DNA of 64,000 nucleotides from Hyphomonas neptunium ATCC 15444 (GTDB taxonomy: Bacteria > Pseudomonadota > Alphaproteobacteria > Caulobacterales > Hyphomonadaceae). Position numbers and translations under genes: made by a program. The DNA lies in contig NC_008358.1 in NCBI RefSeq assembly GCF_000013025.1, forward strand, positions 3,596,001-3,660,000, in the 5' to 3' direction. The notes below the pieces were generated by a model. That model was given only the letters and a program-made list of their open reading frames with translations. It was not told the origin of the DNA and did no database searches. Each line of letters starts with the position of its first letter. Positions within the stretch are counted from its first letter, which is position 1. Shown in pieces: positions 36,144-44,178 of the stretch.

Positions 36144-36761
36144 CTATTCGGTTTGCCAGACCTCTTTGAGGGTCTCTTCGCGGCGGCTGCCTTTCTTATA
36201 GGCTTCGTAGCGGTCGGGTTCTTTCAGGTAATAGTCCTGATGATATTCCTCGGCGGGATAGAATTCGGTGGCGGGAATAACTGCCGTGGCGATGGGCTGG
36301 TTGAGGCGCTTGGCGTTCGCCTCCAGCGAGGCGCGGGCGGCGGCGGCCTGGGCATCGTCCAGAACATAGATGGCGGTGCGATACTGGCTGCCGCGGTCAT
36401 AGAATTGACCGCCTTCATCGGTCGGGTCGATATTCGACCAGAAGACTTCCAGTAGCTGGTCATAGGTGACTTCGGCTGGGTCGTAGATCACTTCGACCGC
36501 TTCGGCATGATCGCCCATGCGCTCATAGGTCGGGTCTGGCGTCGTGCCGCCGGTATATCCGGAGACGACCGTGCGCACGCCGGGCACTTCTTCCAGCTCC
36601 GCCTCGATGCACCAGAAACACCCGCCCGCGAATACGGCGATGGCTTCATTTTCGGCGGCCTGGGCGCGGGCAGCCGGCTCCGCGCTGGCAGCCTGAGGGA
36701 GGGCGGCATTGCTACAGGCTGTAAGACAGGCGGCAGCTGCCGCGAGAAGGAGAGTGCGCAT
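36144..36761 (-). CDS. msrA: Lipoprotein peptide-methionine (S)-S-oxide reductase
   Basis: A 205-residue MsrA with a lipoprotein signal (lipobox LTAC, cysteine 16), so it acts in the periplasm or at the outer membrane. The active site is GGCFWCIEAELEEVPGV: the catalytic cysteine is followed by a second cysteine in the GCFWC form. GYTGGTTPDPTYERMGDHAEAVEV and the FYPAEEYHQDYY segment are typical. It lacks the two C-terminal resolving cysteines of the cytoplasmic MsrA at 17303. It may be reduced by a membrane thioredoxin. It converges on the Sel1-like gene with 12 bp between. Confidence 0.92.
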   Translation of the reverse strand: MRTLLLAAAAACLTACSNAALPQAASAEPAARAQAAENEAIAVFAGGCFWCIEAELEEVPGVRTVVSGYTGGTTPDPTYERMGDHAEAVEVIYDPAEVTYDQLLEVFWSNIDPTDEGGQFYDRGSQYRTAIYVLDDAQAAAARASLEANAKRLNQPIATAVIPATEFYPAEEYHQDYYLKEPDRYEAYKKGSRREETLKEVWQTE

Positions 36762-36877
36762 AAGAGACCTTTCTAGCCCGCCGGAAGTACCGCGCGGTTA
36801 CGAGGTCAAAGGTATGGGGCGCCGGGGCCACGTCCAGCCCGGCGCCTTTCACAATAGAGAGAGGCGCCGGCCCCTCC

Positions 36878-38533
36878 CTAGCGCCCGTCAAACACAATTT
36901 CGCCAGCCACAACCGTCATCACGGGTTTGGCTTCGAGAATCTCGGCTTCCGGAATTGTCATGAGATCGCGGTCAAATACGGTGAAATCGGCGATTTTCCC
37001 GGTTTCGATGGTGCCGAGATCATTTTCCTGGAAGCTGGCAAAGGCAGGGCCTGTAGTGAACAGCTTCAGCGCCTGCTGGCGGGTGACAGCCTCTTCAGGG
37101 TGCCAGCCTTCGCCGGAGAAACCCTTCAAATCCTTGCGCGCGACAGCGGCATAGAACTCGATGGTCGGGGAGCCGACTTCAACCGGCGCGTCTGAGCCGC
37201 CCGCGATAACAGCGCCCGCTTTCAGGAGGCTTGCCCAGGCATAGGCCCCGCGCAGCCGGTCGATGCCCACGCGGGCGGGGGCAAAATGCAGGTCGCCGAT
37301 GGCATGGCTTGGCTGCATCGAAGGGATGAGGCCACTGGTTGCCAGCCGGTCGATGTCATCCGGGTGCAGCATCTGGGCGTGTTCGATGCGCCAGCGCAGA
37401 TCGGCGCCGTAGCCCAGCTCCTCGAATTTATCGAGAATGTTGCGGTTGGCGAGATCACCGATGGCATGGATGGACAGCTGAACGTCGTTTTCCTGGGCAT
37501 CCATCATCTCATTGTGCAGGCCGTAAATGTCTAGAATTTCCAGGCCGCTGGTTTCGGGCCGGTCTGAATAGGGCTCGATCAGCAGGGCGCCCCGGCTGCC
37601 GAGCGCGCCGTCGATATAGAGCTTCACCGCCCGGTTGGTGATCCTGGCGGTCTCATATTGGCGGCCTTCGGTGATTTCGGAGCCGTTGGGTTCAAAGGCG
37701 TTGTAGACGCGCAAGGGAAGGCGGCCGCTATCGTCCAGTTCTTTCAGTAGCCGGCCATGCTCGCGGTCAGCGCTCATATTGTGCACGCCTGTCCAGCCGC
37801 GCGACGCATAGGTCTTGGCGCCGATTTCCAGCGCCTGCTGCATCTGGTCATAAGTTGGCTGCTCGACGAGGGCCATCACAGGGTACATCGACTCGTCGAT
37901 GACGATGCCTGTGGCTTTGAAATTCTCGTCACGCTCGGTGAAGCCACCGGGGGAATCCGCGCCAATATCGTAGATATTGGCGGCTTTCAGCGCCAGGGTG
38001 TTGGCAACAAGGGCGTGGCCGTCCGAGCGGACGAGGATTACCGGGTTATCCGGGCTGACCGCGTCAAGGTCTGCCGCCGATGGCATGCGCCCTTCCGGCC
38101 AGCCGGTTTCGATCCAGCCGCGCCCCAACAGAATCTCCCCGGGCGGTTTCCCCTGCAGCTCCGCTTCGACGCGGGTGACGAGTTCGTCGATGGAGGCCGT
38201 GCCCTCCAGCGTGAATCGCAATTCGCGCTCGCCAATGCCCTGAAGGTGGGCGTGGGCATCGGTGAAGCCGGGGAACATGACGGCGCCGGAAAGATCAATC
38301 GTTTCAACCTCTTCCTCGCTCCAGTCTTTGGAGAGCGGCGGGGTGGTGCCCAGGATGCGGCCGTCGGGGCCGACGACGATGGCGTCGACCGTGGCAGGGT
38401 CTTCCAGGCCGGTATAGATCGTGCCGCCGGTGAAGATGCGGATCTTGCCGTCTGCGCCGGGTGTGGCGGGCGACGGCTCTACGCAGGCCGCGAGGGCTAT
38501 GGCGGCGAGCGCGGCGAGGGCGATGAAGCGCAT
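36878..38533 (-). CDS. YtcJ-like amidohydrolase lipoprotein
   Basis: A 551-residue metal-dependent hydrolase of the amidohydrolase-3 (YtcJ) family. The signal sequence ends in ALAAC, giving a lipid-anchored protein with cysteine 16. Metal and substrate motifs are FTDAHAHLQGIGER, YIDGALGSRGALL, LSIHAIGDLANR, WRIEHAQML and AGGSDAPVEVGSP, in the family order. The C-terminal VMTVVAGEIVFDGR closes the usual small beta sandwich. It may hydrolyse an amide or formamide in the periplasm; the substrate is not predictable. A phased GACA array lies about 95 bp upstream of its start. Confidence 0.9.
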   Translation of the reverse strand: MRFIALAALAAIALAACVEPSPATPGADGKIRIFTGGTIYTGLEDPATVDAIVVGPDGRILGTTPPLSKDWSEEEVETIDLSGAVMFPGFTDAHAHLQGIGERELRFTLEGTASIDELVTRVEAELQGKPPGEILLGRGWIETGWPEGRMPSAADLDAVSPDNPVILVRSDGHALVANTLALKAANIYDIGADSPGGFTERDENFKATGIVIDESMYPVMALVEQPTYDQMQQALEIGAKTYASRGWTGVHNMSADREHGRLLKELDDSGRLPLRVYNAFEPNGSEITEGRQYETARITNRAVKLYIDGALGSRGALLIEPYSDRPETSGLEILDIYGLHNEMMDAQENDVQLSIHAIGDLANRNILDKFEELGYGADLRWRIEHAQMLHPDDIDRLATSGLIPSMQPSHAIGDLHFAPARVGIDRLRGAYAWASLLKAGAVIAGGSDAPVEVGSPTIEFYAAVARKDLKGFSGEGWHPEEAVTRQQALKLFTTGPAFASFQENDLGTIETGKIADFTVFDRDLMTIPEAEILEAKPVMTVVAGEIVFDGR

Positions 38534-38626
38534 GGAGGTCCCCTTCCCTGAGATTGCCTGAAATTCATGAACCGGTTCCGGACGTGGCGCCAGCCCCCTG
38601 AACGGGGCAGAACCGTGCCACCACGT

Positions 38627-38692
38627 GTCAATTCACGGACACTCCGGGTCAAATCAGCGACAGTTCGGGACAAACCGGGACACTTCAGGACA
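38627..38692. repeat. Helically phased array of seven GACA/GTCA units
   Basis: Seven units start at 38627, 38638, 38648, 38659, 38669, 38679 and 38689, with spacing of 11, 10, 11, 10, 10 and 10 bp. Units read G(A/T)CA followed in most by two bases and TC, then GG, for example gacagttcgg and gacacttcag. The array lies between the rpmB terminator and the amidohydrolase gene, with no coding content. The one-turn spacing suggests a protein-binding array on one DNA face. Confidence 0.65.
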
Positions 38693-38696
38693 ACAG

Positions 38697-38728
38697 AAAA
38701 CGCCGGACCTGTGGAGGTCCGGCGTTTT
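38697..38728 (-). terminator. Bidirectional terminator after rpmB
   Basis: A perfect 14-bp stem, AAAACGCCGGACCT with its exact reverse complement, and a 4-base loop. T runs on both sides allow it to work on both strands; rpmB is the gene it ends. Confidence 0.9.
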
Positions 38729-38764
38729 GATTGGGTCAGCGGAAACCGCCGCAGAAGAAGCGTC

Positions 38765-39049
38765 TTAAGCGACGGCTTTCTTCGCGATGTCGCGCTTGAT
38801 CTTGAGGGCCTTGGTGGACAGACCCTCTTCCTTCGCCTTGGCGAGGAAAGCGTCGAGGCCGCCGAGCTTGTCGACCGTGCGCAGGGCTTTCGCCGCGATG
38901 CGCATGCGGAAATTCTGGTCCAGAGCTTCCGAGCGGAGCGTAACCTGCACAAGGTTTGGCAGGTAGCGACGCTTGGTCTTGATCTGGGAGTGGCTGACAA
39001 TATTGCCAACCATCGGCTTGGTGCCTGTAAGTTCACATTCGCGGGACAT
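38765..39049 (-). CDS. rpmB: 50S ribosomal protein L28
   Basis: A 94-residue large-subunit ribosomal protein. The family signature runs [32 protein letters not shown], with the conserved GKRP-like and VSHSxxKTKR segments, then [32 protein letters not shown]. The ATG at 39049 is fixed by family similarity; a longer ORF upstream is rejected. It has a candidate promoter with a perfect TTGACA box and a strong terminator, so it is monocistronic. It is flanked by two GACA/GTCA arrays. Confidence 0.97.
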   Translation of the reverse strand: MSRECELTGTKPMVGNIVSHSQIKTKRRYLPNLVQVTLRSEALDQNFRMRIAAKALRTVDKLGGLDAFLAKAKEEGLSTKALKIKRDIAKKAVA

Positions 39050-39094
39050 GGGCCTCGCTCCGAAAAAGAGGTGTTCTTTGATCTGAAGGCGCGC

Positions 39095-39123
39095 GTCTAC
39101 AGTCTGCGGGGGCGCCCTGTCAA
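39095..39123 (-). promoter_or_regulatory. Candidate rpmB promoter
   Basis: Reading the minus strand, a perfect TTGACA (39118-39123) is 17 bp from GTAGAC (39095-39100). Transcription from about 39088 would give a 40-base leader to the rpmB ATG. Confidence 0.5.
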
Positions 39124-39163
39124 CCGCCGCGATCAGGCTTGAGGACTGAGAAATGCGCTCCCA

Positions 39164-39188
39164 TGTCATCCCCTGTCACTTTATGTCA
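39164..39188 (+). repeat. Three TGTCA direct repeats at 10-bp spacing
   Basis: TGTCA starts at 39164, 39174 and 39184, exactly one helical turn apart, in the intergenic space between rpmB and the DUF3108 gene. This resembles the GACA/GTCA array on the other side of rpmB. The rest of this 278-bp gap holds the rpmB promoter and a TATATA at 39269-39274 that could serve the DUF3108 gene. Confidence 0.5.
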
Positions 39189-39327
39189 GTGGGCAGGGCC
39201 GGGAGAATGCGGCAAGTTCGGGGCCGGAATGGGGACGCTTCGTTCAGGCAGCGTTGGGACAGGGCGACTATATAGACGCAAATGGCTGGCTTTTTGCCGG
39301 CCCGACCAAGAAGGACGACCCACCCTC

Positions 39328-40221
39328 ATGAAGCGCCTCCTCCTCGCTGCTGCTGCAACCCTTGCCCTGGCCGGTCTCTCGACGGCCGACACCGCGCCCA
39401 CGCCTGCCAAAGGCAGCCTGATGGCGAATGTGAAGGCGGGTGAGCCCATGCGCATGATCTACGAGCTGGACGCGCGGGCGATGATCCTGATCATTCCGGC
39501 GACCGGCCGGGCGAGCTTCAATGTGGAGCTCAAGCCCAACACCTACACGATCAAGTCGAAGGTGCGCACGACGGGGCTGGCCGACATCTTCGTGAACTAT
39601 GACATGGAGTTGGCCGCCTCTGGCCATGTGCGCGGCGGGACGCTGAAAACCTCCGGCTATGTGTCTCAGAACCGCGACGGGAAGAAAAACCGGCGCGTCG
39701 AGCTGTCTATGAAGAAAGACGGGTTCACGATGAATGCGACGCCTCGCTTCGGAAATCTGGGCGAGCCGCCAGCGACGCAGGAACAGGCGATCCTGGCCAA
39801 TGATCCGCTGACCGCGCTGATCACCTTCGCGCTGGAGCCGCGTGCCAAGGGCGCCGACCCCTGCGGCGGGCCGATCCGCGTGTTTGACGGGCGCCAGCTG
39901 ACCTATCTGCATATGAAGAATGCCGGACGGGCAAATGTGAAAAGCCCCGCCTGGAGCGGCGAGGCGATCGAGTGCCATGTGACCATGGACAAGATTGCCG
40001 GCTATGACGCCGATGAGCTGGACAAGAATGACACGCTGACCGGAATTTCCGGGCCGCTGCGGATGTATCTGGCACCGCTGGAAAATGGCAGCCACGTGCC
40101 GGTGCGCATCGTCGCCGATACCGACAAGGTGGGTAAGGTGACCCTGCAGGCGCGCACCTTGCGGTTTGAACCGCTGGAGACGGCCGCCGCGCAGACCGGC
40201 GGCGCGGGCGGGGCGCGGTAG
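39328..40221 (+). CDS. DUF3108 family exported protein
   Basis: A 297-residue protein with a signal peptide (MKRLLLAAAATLALAGLSTADT). The mature part matches DUF3108: a beta-rich fold starting MRMIYELDARAMILIIPATGRASFNVEL, then PLTALITFALEPRA and RVFDGRQLTYLHM, and a second half ending LRMYLAPLENGSHVPVRIVADT. Such proteins have a lipoprotein-carrier-like clam fold in the periplasm, but function is not known. The ATG at 39328 is set by the signal peptide; the ORF extends 189 bp further upstream without family support. Confidence 0.85.
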   Translation: MKRLLLAAAATLALAGLSTADTAPTPAKGSLMANVKAGEPMRMIYELDARAMILIIPATGRASFNVELKPNTYTIKSKVRTTGLADIFVNYDMELAASGHVRGGTLKTSGYVSQNRDGKKNRRVELSMKKDGFTMNATPRFGNLGEPPATQEQAILANDPLTALITFALEPRAKGADPCGGPIRVFDGRQLTYLHMKNAGRANVKSPAWSGEAIECHVTMDKIAGYDADELDKNDTLTGISGPLRMYLAPLENGSHVPVRIVADTDKVGKVTLQARTLRFEPLETAAAQTGGAGGAR

Positions 40222-40242
40222 AGGGCGGCCAGCTGGCCTACC

Positions 40243-41268
40243 TTAATCTACGGGAAGTTTTCGCAGGGCGGCGATCAGTCCCGTCATATCCTCCGGCAGG
40301 GGCGCTTCATAGCGCAGGGTCTCGCCGGTGATGGGGTGGACGAAGCCGAGGACGGCGGCGTGCAGGGCCTGGCGGGAGAAGGCGCGGGCGGCGGCGAGGG
40401 CTTTGTCGTAGCGCGCTTCGCTGCCCGGCGCTTTCCAGGCCATGATGCCGGCCTGGCGGCCATAGACCGGATCACCGATCAGCGGGGCGCCGGAATGGGC
40501 CATGTGAACCCGGATCTGGTGGGTGCGGCCGGTTTCGAGGCGGCATTCGAGCAGCGCTGCGGCGGGGAGCCGGGTGGCGCGGTCCTTATAGCCGAAGGTT
40601 TCGACCGCTTTGTAATGGGTGACCGCGTGACGGGCGGCCGGGCTGTCAGGGTTCCGGTGAACCGACATTTTCTTCCGGTCGCTTTCCGAGCGGGCGATGG
40701 CGGCTTCGATGGTGCCGGAGAGAGGCCGCGGGGCGCCGCGTGTGACGGCGCGGTAGACGCGATCAATATCGTGACGCTCAAACAGGGCAGCGAGGCCGGT
40801 ATGGGCGCTTTCGGTCTTGGCGGCGACCATGACGCCGCTGGTGAGCTTGTCGAGCCGGTGGACGATGCCGGGACGCTCGACCCCGCCAATGCCGGATAGC
40901 TGACCCTGGCAATGATGGAGGAGCGCGTTGACCAGCGTGCCGGTCTGGCTGCCGGGCGCGGGGTGGACCGCCATGCCAGCCGCCTTGTTGAGGATGACGA
41001 GGTGGGCGTCTTCAAAGAGGATTTCGAGCGGGATCGCCTCGGCCTCCGGCATGGCGGGCACCGGCGGCGGCATATTTACCGCATAGACGAGGCCTTTCTT
41101 CACCGGCGCGCGGGGATTTGTCTCCACCGCGCCGCCAACGGTAACGGCGCCTTCCTCGATCAGCGTTTTGGCCCGTGAACGGGAAATACCCTCGGCGCGG
41201 GCGCCAAGGAACGCATCGAGACGCTGGCCGGCATCGGCTGCCTCGGAAGTGATCACAATCTGGTTCAT
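40243..41268 (-). CDS. RluA-family pseudouridine synthase
   Basis: A 341-residue enzyme that converts uridines in 23S rRNA to pseudouridine. An S4 RNA-binding domain at the N-terminus (QRLDAFLGARAEGISRSRAKTLIEEG) precedes the RluA catalytic domain with the signature GIVHRLDKLTSGVMV, whose aspartate is catalytic. The chain length and S4 domain point to the RluC/RluD type. The ATG at 41268 with AAGG upstream is chosen; an in-frame ATG 36 bp further upstream is possible. It diverges from phoD. Confidence 0.92.
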   Translation of the reverse strand: MNQIVITSEAADAGQRLDAFLGARAEGISRSRAKTLIEEGAVTVGGAVETNPRAPVKKGLVYAVNMPPPVPAMPEAEAIPLEILFEDAHLVILNKAAGMAVHPAPGSQTGTLVNALLHHCQGQLSGIGGVERPGIVHRLDKLTSGVMVAAKTESAHTGLAALFERHDIDRVYRAVTRGAPRPLSGTIEAAIARSESDRKKMSVHRNPDSPAARHAVTHYKAVETFGYKDRATRLPAAALLECRLETGRTHQIRVHMAHSGAPLIGDPVYGRQAGIMAWKAPGSEARYDKALAAARAFSRQALHAAVLGFVHPITGETLRYEAPLPEDMTGLIAALRKLPVD

Positions 41269-41297
41269 CGCCGCCTTATAGACGAGGGTTTCACTCC

Positions 41298-41315
41298 GCG
41301 TCATGCTGGTGTCGC
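41298..41315 (+). promoter_or_regulatory. Candidate Pho box upstream of phoD
   Basis: GCGTCAT at 41298-41304 and GTGTCGC at 41309-41315 are direct repeats with an 11-bp period that match the PhoB site CTGTCAT-N4-CTGTCAT at 9 of 14 positions. It lies 46 bp before the phoD ATG. Confidence 0.35.
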
Positions 41316-41361
41316 AAATTCACGCCATGAGAGCGGCACGCAACCGGGGAGTCCTTGAGAG

Positions 41362-43047
41362 ATGGTACAGGTAACACGTCGCAGCCTTCTGGGCGGAGCA
41401 GCATTGGGCACGGTGGCGCTGGCCGCTTGCGGCACAACGGGCCCGCAGACTTATAAAGGCGAAGCCGCCTTCAATCACGGGGTGGCCTCTGGCGACCCCC
41501 TGCCCGACCGGATGATCCTCTGGACCCGCGTGACGCCGCTATCGGGCGCCGGGCCGATCCCTGTGCGCTGGGAAGTGCTGCGCGCCGGGCAGGACACGCC
41601 CGTTTCCACCGGCGTGACCGAGGCGACCGAAGCAAAGGATTACTGCGTCAAGGTGGACGCTGCCGGCCTGCAGCCGGGCTCTGACTATACCTATCGCTTC
41701 ACCGCAATGACCGATCACGGCAATGTGGTCTCACCCGAAGGGCGCCTGCGCACCCCGGCGGCAAGTGGCACGACCGCGGTGAACCTGGCGGTTGTCTCCT
41801 GCTCCAACTGGCAGTTCGGCCTGTTCAACGCCTATAAGGCGATTGCCGCCGAACCCGGTCTCGACGCGGTCGTCCATCTGGGCGACTATATCTACGAGTA
41901 TGGCATTGACGGCTATGGCGGAGACATCGCCCAGAAGATCGGCCGCCTGCATGAACCGTCCACGGAGATTGTATCGCTGGCCGATTACCGCCGCCGGCAT
42001 GCTCAGTACAAGACCGATCCCGACCTTCAGGCCGCCCACGCCGCCGCGCCCTGGATCTGCACCTGGGACGACCATGAAAGCACCAACAACGCCTATCGCA
42101 CCGGCGCAGAAAACCACAATCCGGAGAATGGCGAAGGCGAATGGAGCGACCGGAAGATGGCCGCCGTGCAGGCCTATTTCGAATGGATGCCGATCCGCGA
42201 CATCAAGCCGGGCGAAGTGACGTCTGCGGCCTGGCGCAGCTTCCGCTTTGGCGATGTGGCGACGCTGCACGCGCTGGAATCGCGTCTGACCGGACGCTCC
42301 GACGAGCTGAGCTGGGGCGACGCGCTGGCTGGCGCGGCTTCTCCGCAGGACGCCATGGCGAAGGCCCAGCAGACGATGCAGGCAGCCGCCGACCCGTCGC
42401 GCACGATGCTGGGCGCCGAGCAGGAAGCCTGGCTGAACGGCGAGTTGGCAAACTCGGTAGCCTCGGGCGCGGCCTGGCAGGTTCTGGCCAATCAGGTGAT
42501 CATGGCGCGCGTGAAACTGCCGGATTTCTCCAAGCTTCTGACGCCTGAGCAGATGGCGGCGCAGGACAATCCGCAGGTTAACGCGTTCCTCGCCTTCACG
42601 GCGCTGGGCCTGCCGTTCAACCTGGACGCCTGGGACGGCTTCCCGGCGGCGCGCGAGCGGCTGTATGAGAGCGTGAGCAGCGCGGGCGCGCGGCTTGTGA
42701 CGCTGACGGGCGACACGCACACTGCCTGGGCGAACGAGCTGTTTGATGCGAGCGAGCAGCGCCGGGGCATCGAGATCGGCTGCACGTCGATCTCCTCGCC
42801 CGGCATGGGCGCTTATGTGAAGGATGTGCCGGATCTGGGCGAGCAGATTGCAGACGCCAACAAGGACGTCGTCTGGCACGATCCGTTCGGGCACGGATAT
42901 ACGATGGTGACGCTGACGCCGTCGACCGCGCGCGCCGTGTTCCGCAAGGTGTCGGACATCCTTGCCGGTACATTCAGCACAGAGACGGTTGCCACCTTCG
43001 AGGCCAGTGCTGAAGCGGGCGGGGTCTCGGCGCTGAAGGCAGTCTAG
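41362..43047 (+). CDS. phoD: PhoD-type alkaline phosphatase/phosphodiesterase
   Basis: A 561-residue metallo-phosphoesterase of the PhoD family. It begins with a twin-arginine signal (TRRSLLGG) that ends in a lipobox-like LAAC at cysteine 23, so it is exported folded and may be lipid-anchored. The core shows VASGDPLPDRMILWTRVTP, VSCSNWQFGLFNAY, HLGDYIYEYG, TWDDHESTNNAY and TGDTHTAWANEL, which carry the Fe/Ca ligands. It frees phosphate from diesters and monoesters. A possible Pho box upstream fits phosphate control; with the PhoA-type enzyme at 20953 the strain has two secreted phosphatases. Confidence 0.93.
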   Translation: MVQVTRRSLLGGAALGTVALAACGTTGPQTYKGEAAFNHGVASGDPLPDRMILWTRVTPLSGAGPIPVRWEVLRAGQDTPVSTGVTEATEAKDYCVKVDAAGLQPGSDYTYRFTAMTDHGNVVSPEGRLRTPAASGTTAVNLAVVSCSNWQFGLFNAYKAIAAEPGLDAVVHLGDYIYEYGIDGYGGDIAQKIGRLHEPSTEIVSLADYRRRHAQYKTDPDLQAAHAAAPWICTWDDHESTNNAYRTGAENHNPENGEGEWSDRKMAAVQAYFEWMPIRDIKPGEVTSAAWRSFRFGDVATLHALESRLTGRSDELSWGDALAGAASPQDAMAKAQQTMQAAADPSRTMLGAEQEAWLNGELANSVASGAAWQVLANQVIMARVKLPDFSKLLTPEQMAAQDNPQVNAFLAFTALGLPFNLDAWDGFPAARERLYESVSSAGARLVTLTGDTHTAWANELFDASEQRRGIEIGCTSISSPGMGAYVKDVPDLGEQIADANKDVVWHDPFGHGYTMVTLTPSTARAVFRKVSDILAGTFSTETVATFEASAEAGGVSALKAV

Positions 43048-43802
43048 TCGAGCACGCCTGACAGCGTGGCGCGGCCACCGTCCATGATCAGGCTTTGCCC
43101 GGTCATGAAGGCCGCGTCGCGAGAGGCGAGGAAGAAGGCGGCGCCGGCAATCTCATCGGCAAGCACCGCGCGGCCCAGCGGCACGCGGCCGAGGGACCAG
43201 GGCGTCGCCCGTTCCTCGCTGGGGCGCAGGGAGACGATGGCGTTCACACGGATCGTGTGCTCCGCCAGTTCCAGCGCGCCGGCGCGCATGACGCCCTGAA
43301 TGGCGGCCTGGCTGACGGTATCGGTGAAGCGGCCCGGCATGGAGGCGGCAGCGGCGTAACGCAGCACGAAGGTGATGGAGCCTTTCTGCCGCTTTCGCTC
43401 CACCCCGGTTTCCGGGAGGTCTTCCTGTTCCAGAAGGCGCTCGGCGATGACGCGCAAGGCCATGGCGGCGCCGCGGGCGGATTTGCCGAGGGCTTTTTCA
43501 AACTTCTCCTGGGCAAAATCGAGCAGCGTGTCAGGGTCTTCATAGGCGGGCACGATGACCGCGTGATCGACGCGGCCGAAGGCTTCGACCGCGGCAGTCA
43601 CCGCATTGCGCAGGCCGAGGCGGGAATGCAGCTCGCCATGATAGAACTGGACCGCGTCATCGAGCGTATCGCGCGCGGTGTCTATGCGTTCCTGGGAGGG
43701 GTCGGCGACAAGGACCTTGTGGCCTTCGTCTTCGAAGCGGCGGGCAATCGCCTCACCCACTTCGCGGCCGAGGCCGAGCACGAGCGTAACTGGCTGGCCC
43801 AT
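43044..43802 (-). CDS. Degenerate SDR-family protein lacking catalytic residues
   Basis: A 252-residue short-chain dehydrogenase/reductase by fold: the N-terminal cofactor loop GLGREVGEAIARRFEDEG, the VDHAVIVPAY strand and the C-terminal FFLASRDAAFMTGQSLIMDGG are clear. The catalytic Tyr-xxx-Lys is missing: the matching segment reads DTVSQAA at 161-167, so tyrosine is replaced by aspartate and lysine by glutamine. The serine position lies in LRYAAAASMPG. It is probably not an active dehydrogenase. It converges on phoD with a 4-bp overlap. It could bind a nucleotide or act as a partner protein. Confidence 0.85.
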   Translation of the reverse strand: MGQPVTLVLGLGREVGEAIARRFEDEGHKVLVADPSQERIDTARDTLDDAVQFYHGELHSRLGLRNAVTAAVEAFGRVDHAVIVPAYEDPDTLLDFAQEKFEKALGKSARGAAMALRVIAERLLEQEDLPETGVERKRQKGSITFVLRYAAAASMPGRFTDTVSQAAIQGVMRAGALELAEHTIRVNAIVSLRPSEERATPWSLGRVPLGRAVLADEIAGAAFFLASRDAAFMTGQSLIMDGGRATLSGVLD

Positions 43803-43909
43803 GGCTCAGACCGCCTCTGAAAAGCGGCTGGATTGGTAGAGCGGCATATGTCCCGTTCCTCTTTTGAGACCTGTTGCGGCCTCCCGAGAAACGGGACTGC
43901 CGGAAAGGG

Positions 43910-44077
43910 CTAGCTGACCTTGAGGTGTCGCAGCTGCTCCTTAACCTTGAGTTTCTGTCGCTTCAAATCCTTGAGGACGAGGCCGTCGGCAGAGGGTCGT
44001 TTCTGTTCGTCGGAAATCTTCTCGTCCAGATTGCGGTGCTTCGCAGAGAGTTCACTGATGCGACCGTTGAGCGACAT
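43910..44077 (-). CDS. YdcH/DUF465 family small protein
   Basis: A 55-residue, highly charged protein of the DUF465 (YdcH) family, a short helical hairpin: NGRISELSAKHRNLDEKISDEQKRP followed by LKDLKRQKLKVKEQLRHL. The ATG at 44077 has a strong AAAGGAG ribosome-binding site 7 bp upstream; the longer ORF is not supported. Such proteins are abundant in alphaproteobacteria but have no assigned function. It stands alone between the SDR gene and the diguanylate cyclase. Confidence 0.88.
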   Translation of the reverse strand: MSLNGRISELSAKHRNLDEKISDEQKRPSADGLVLKDLKRQKLKVKEQLRHLKVS

Positions 44078-44178
44078 AGGCAGTCTCCTTTCGTCCCCGG
44101 CCCGGATTGACCGGTGATGCAAGAATGCCACACTCGTGTAGGGGTGTCATGGGCAGAACTACCTATCTTGCCGCATTT

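Noticed and set aside
36878..38533. Amidohydrolase considered as a cytoplasmic N-acyl-D-amino-acid deacylase paralogue of the gene at 62543
   Set aside because: Motif order and lipoprotein signal place it in the YtcJ-like amidohydrolase-3 group, while the gene at 62543 has the family cysteine ligand; they are not paralogues of the same subfamily.
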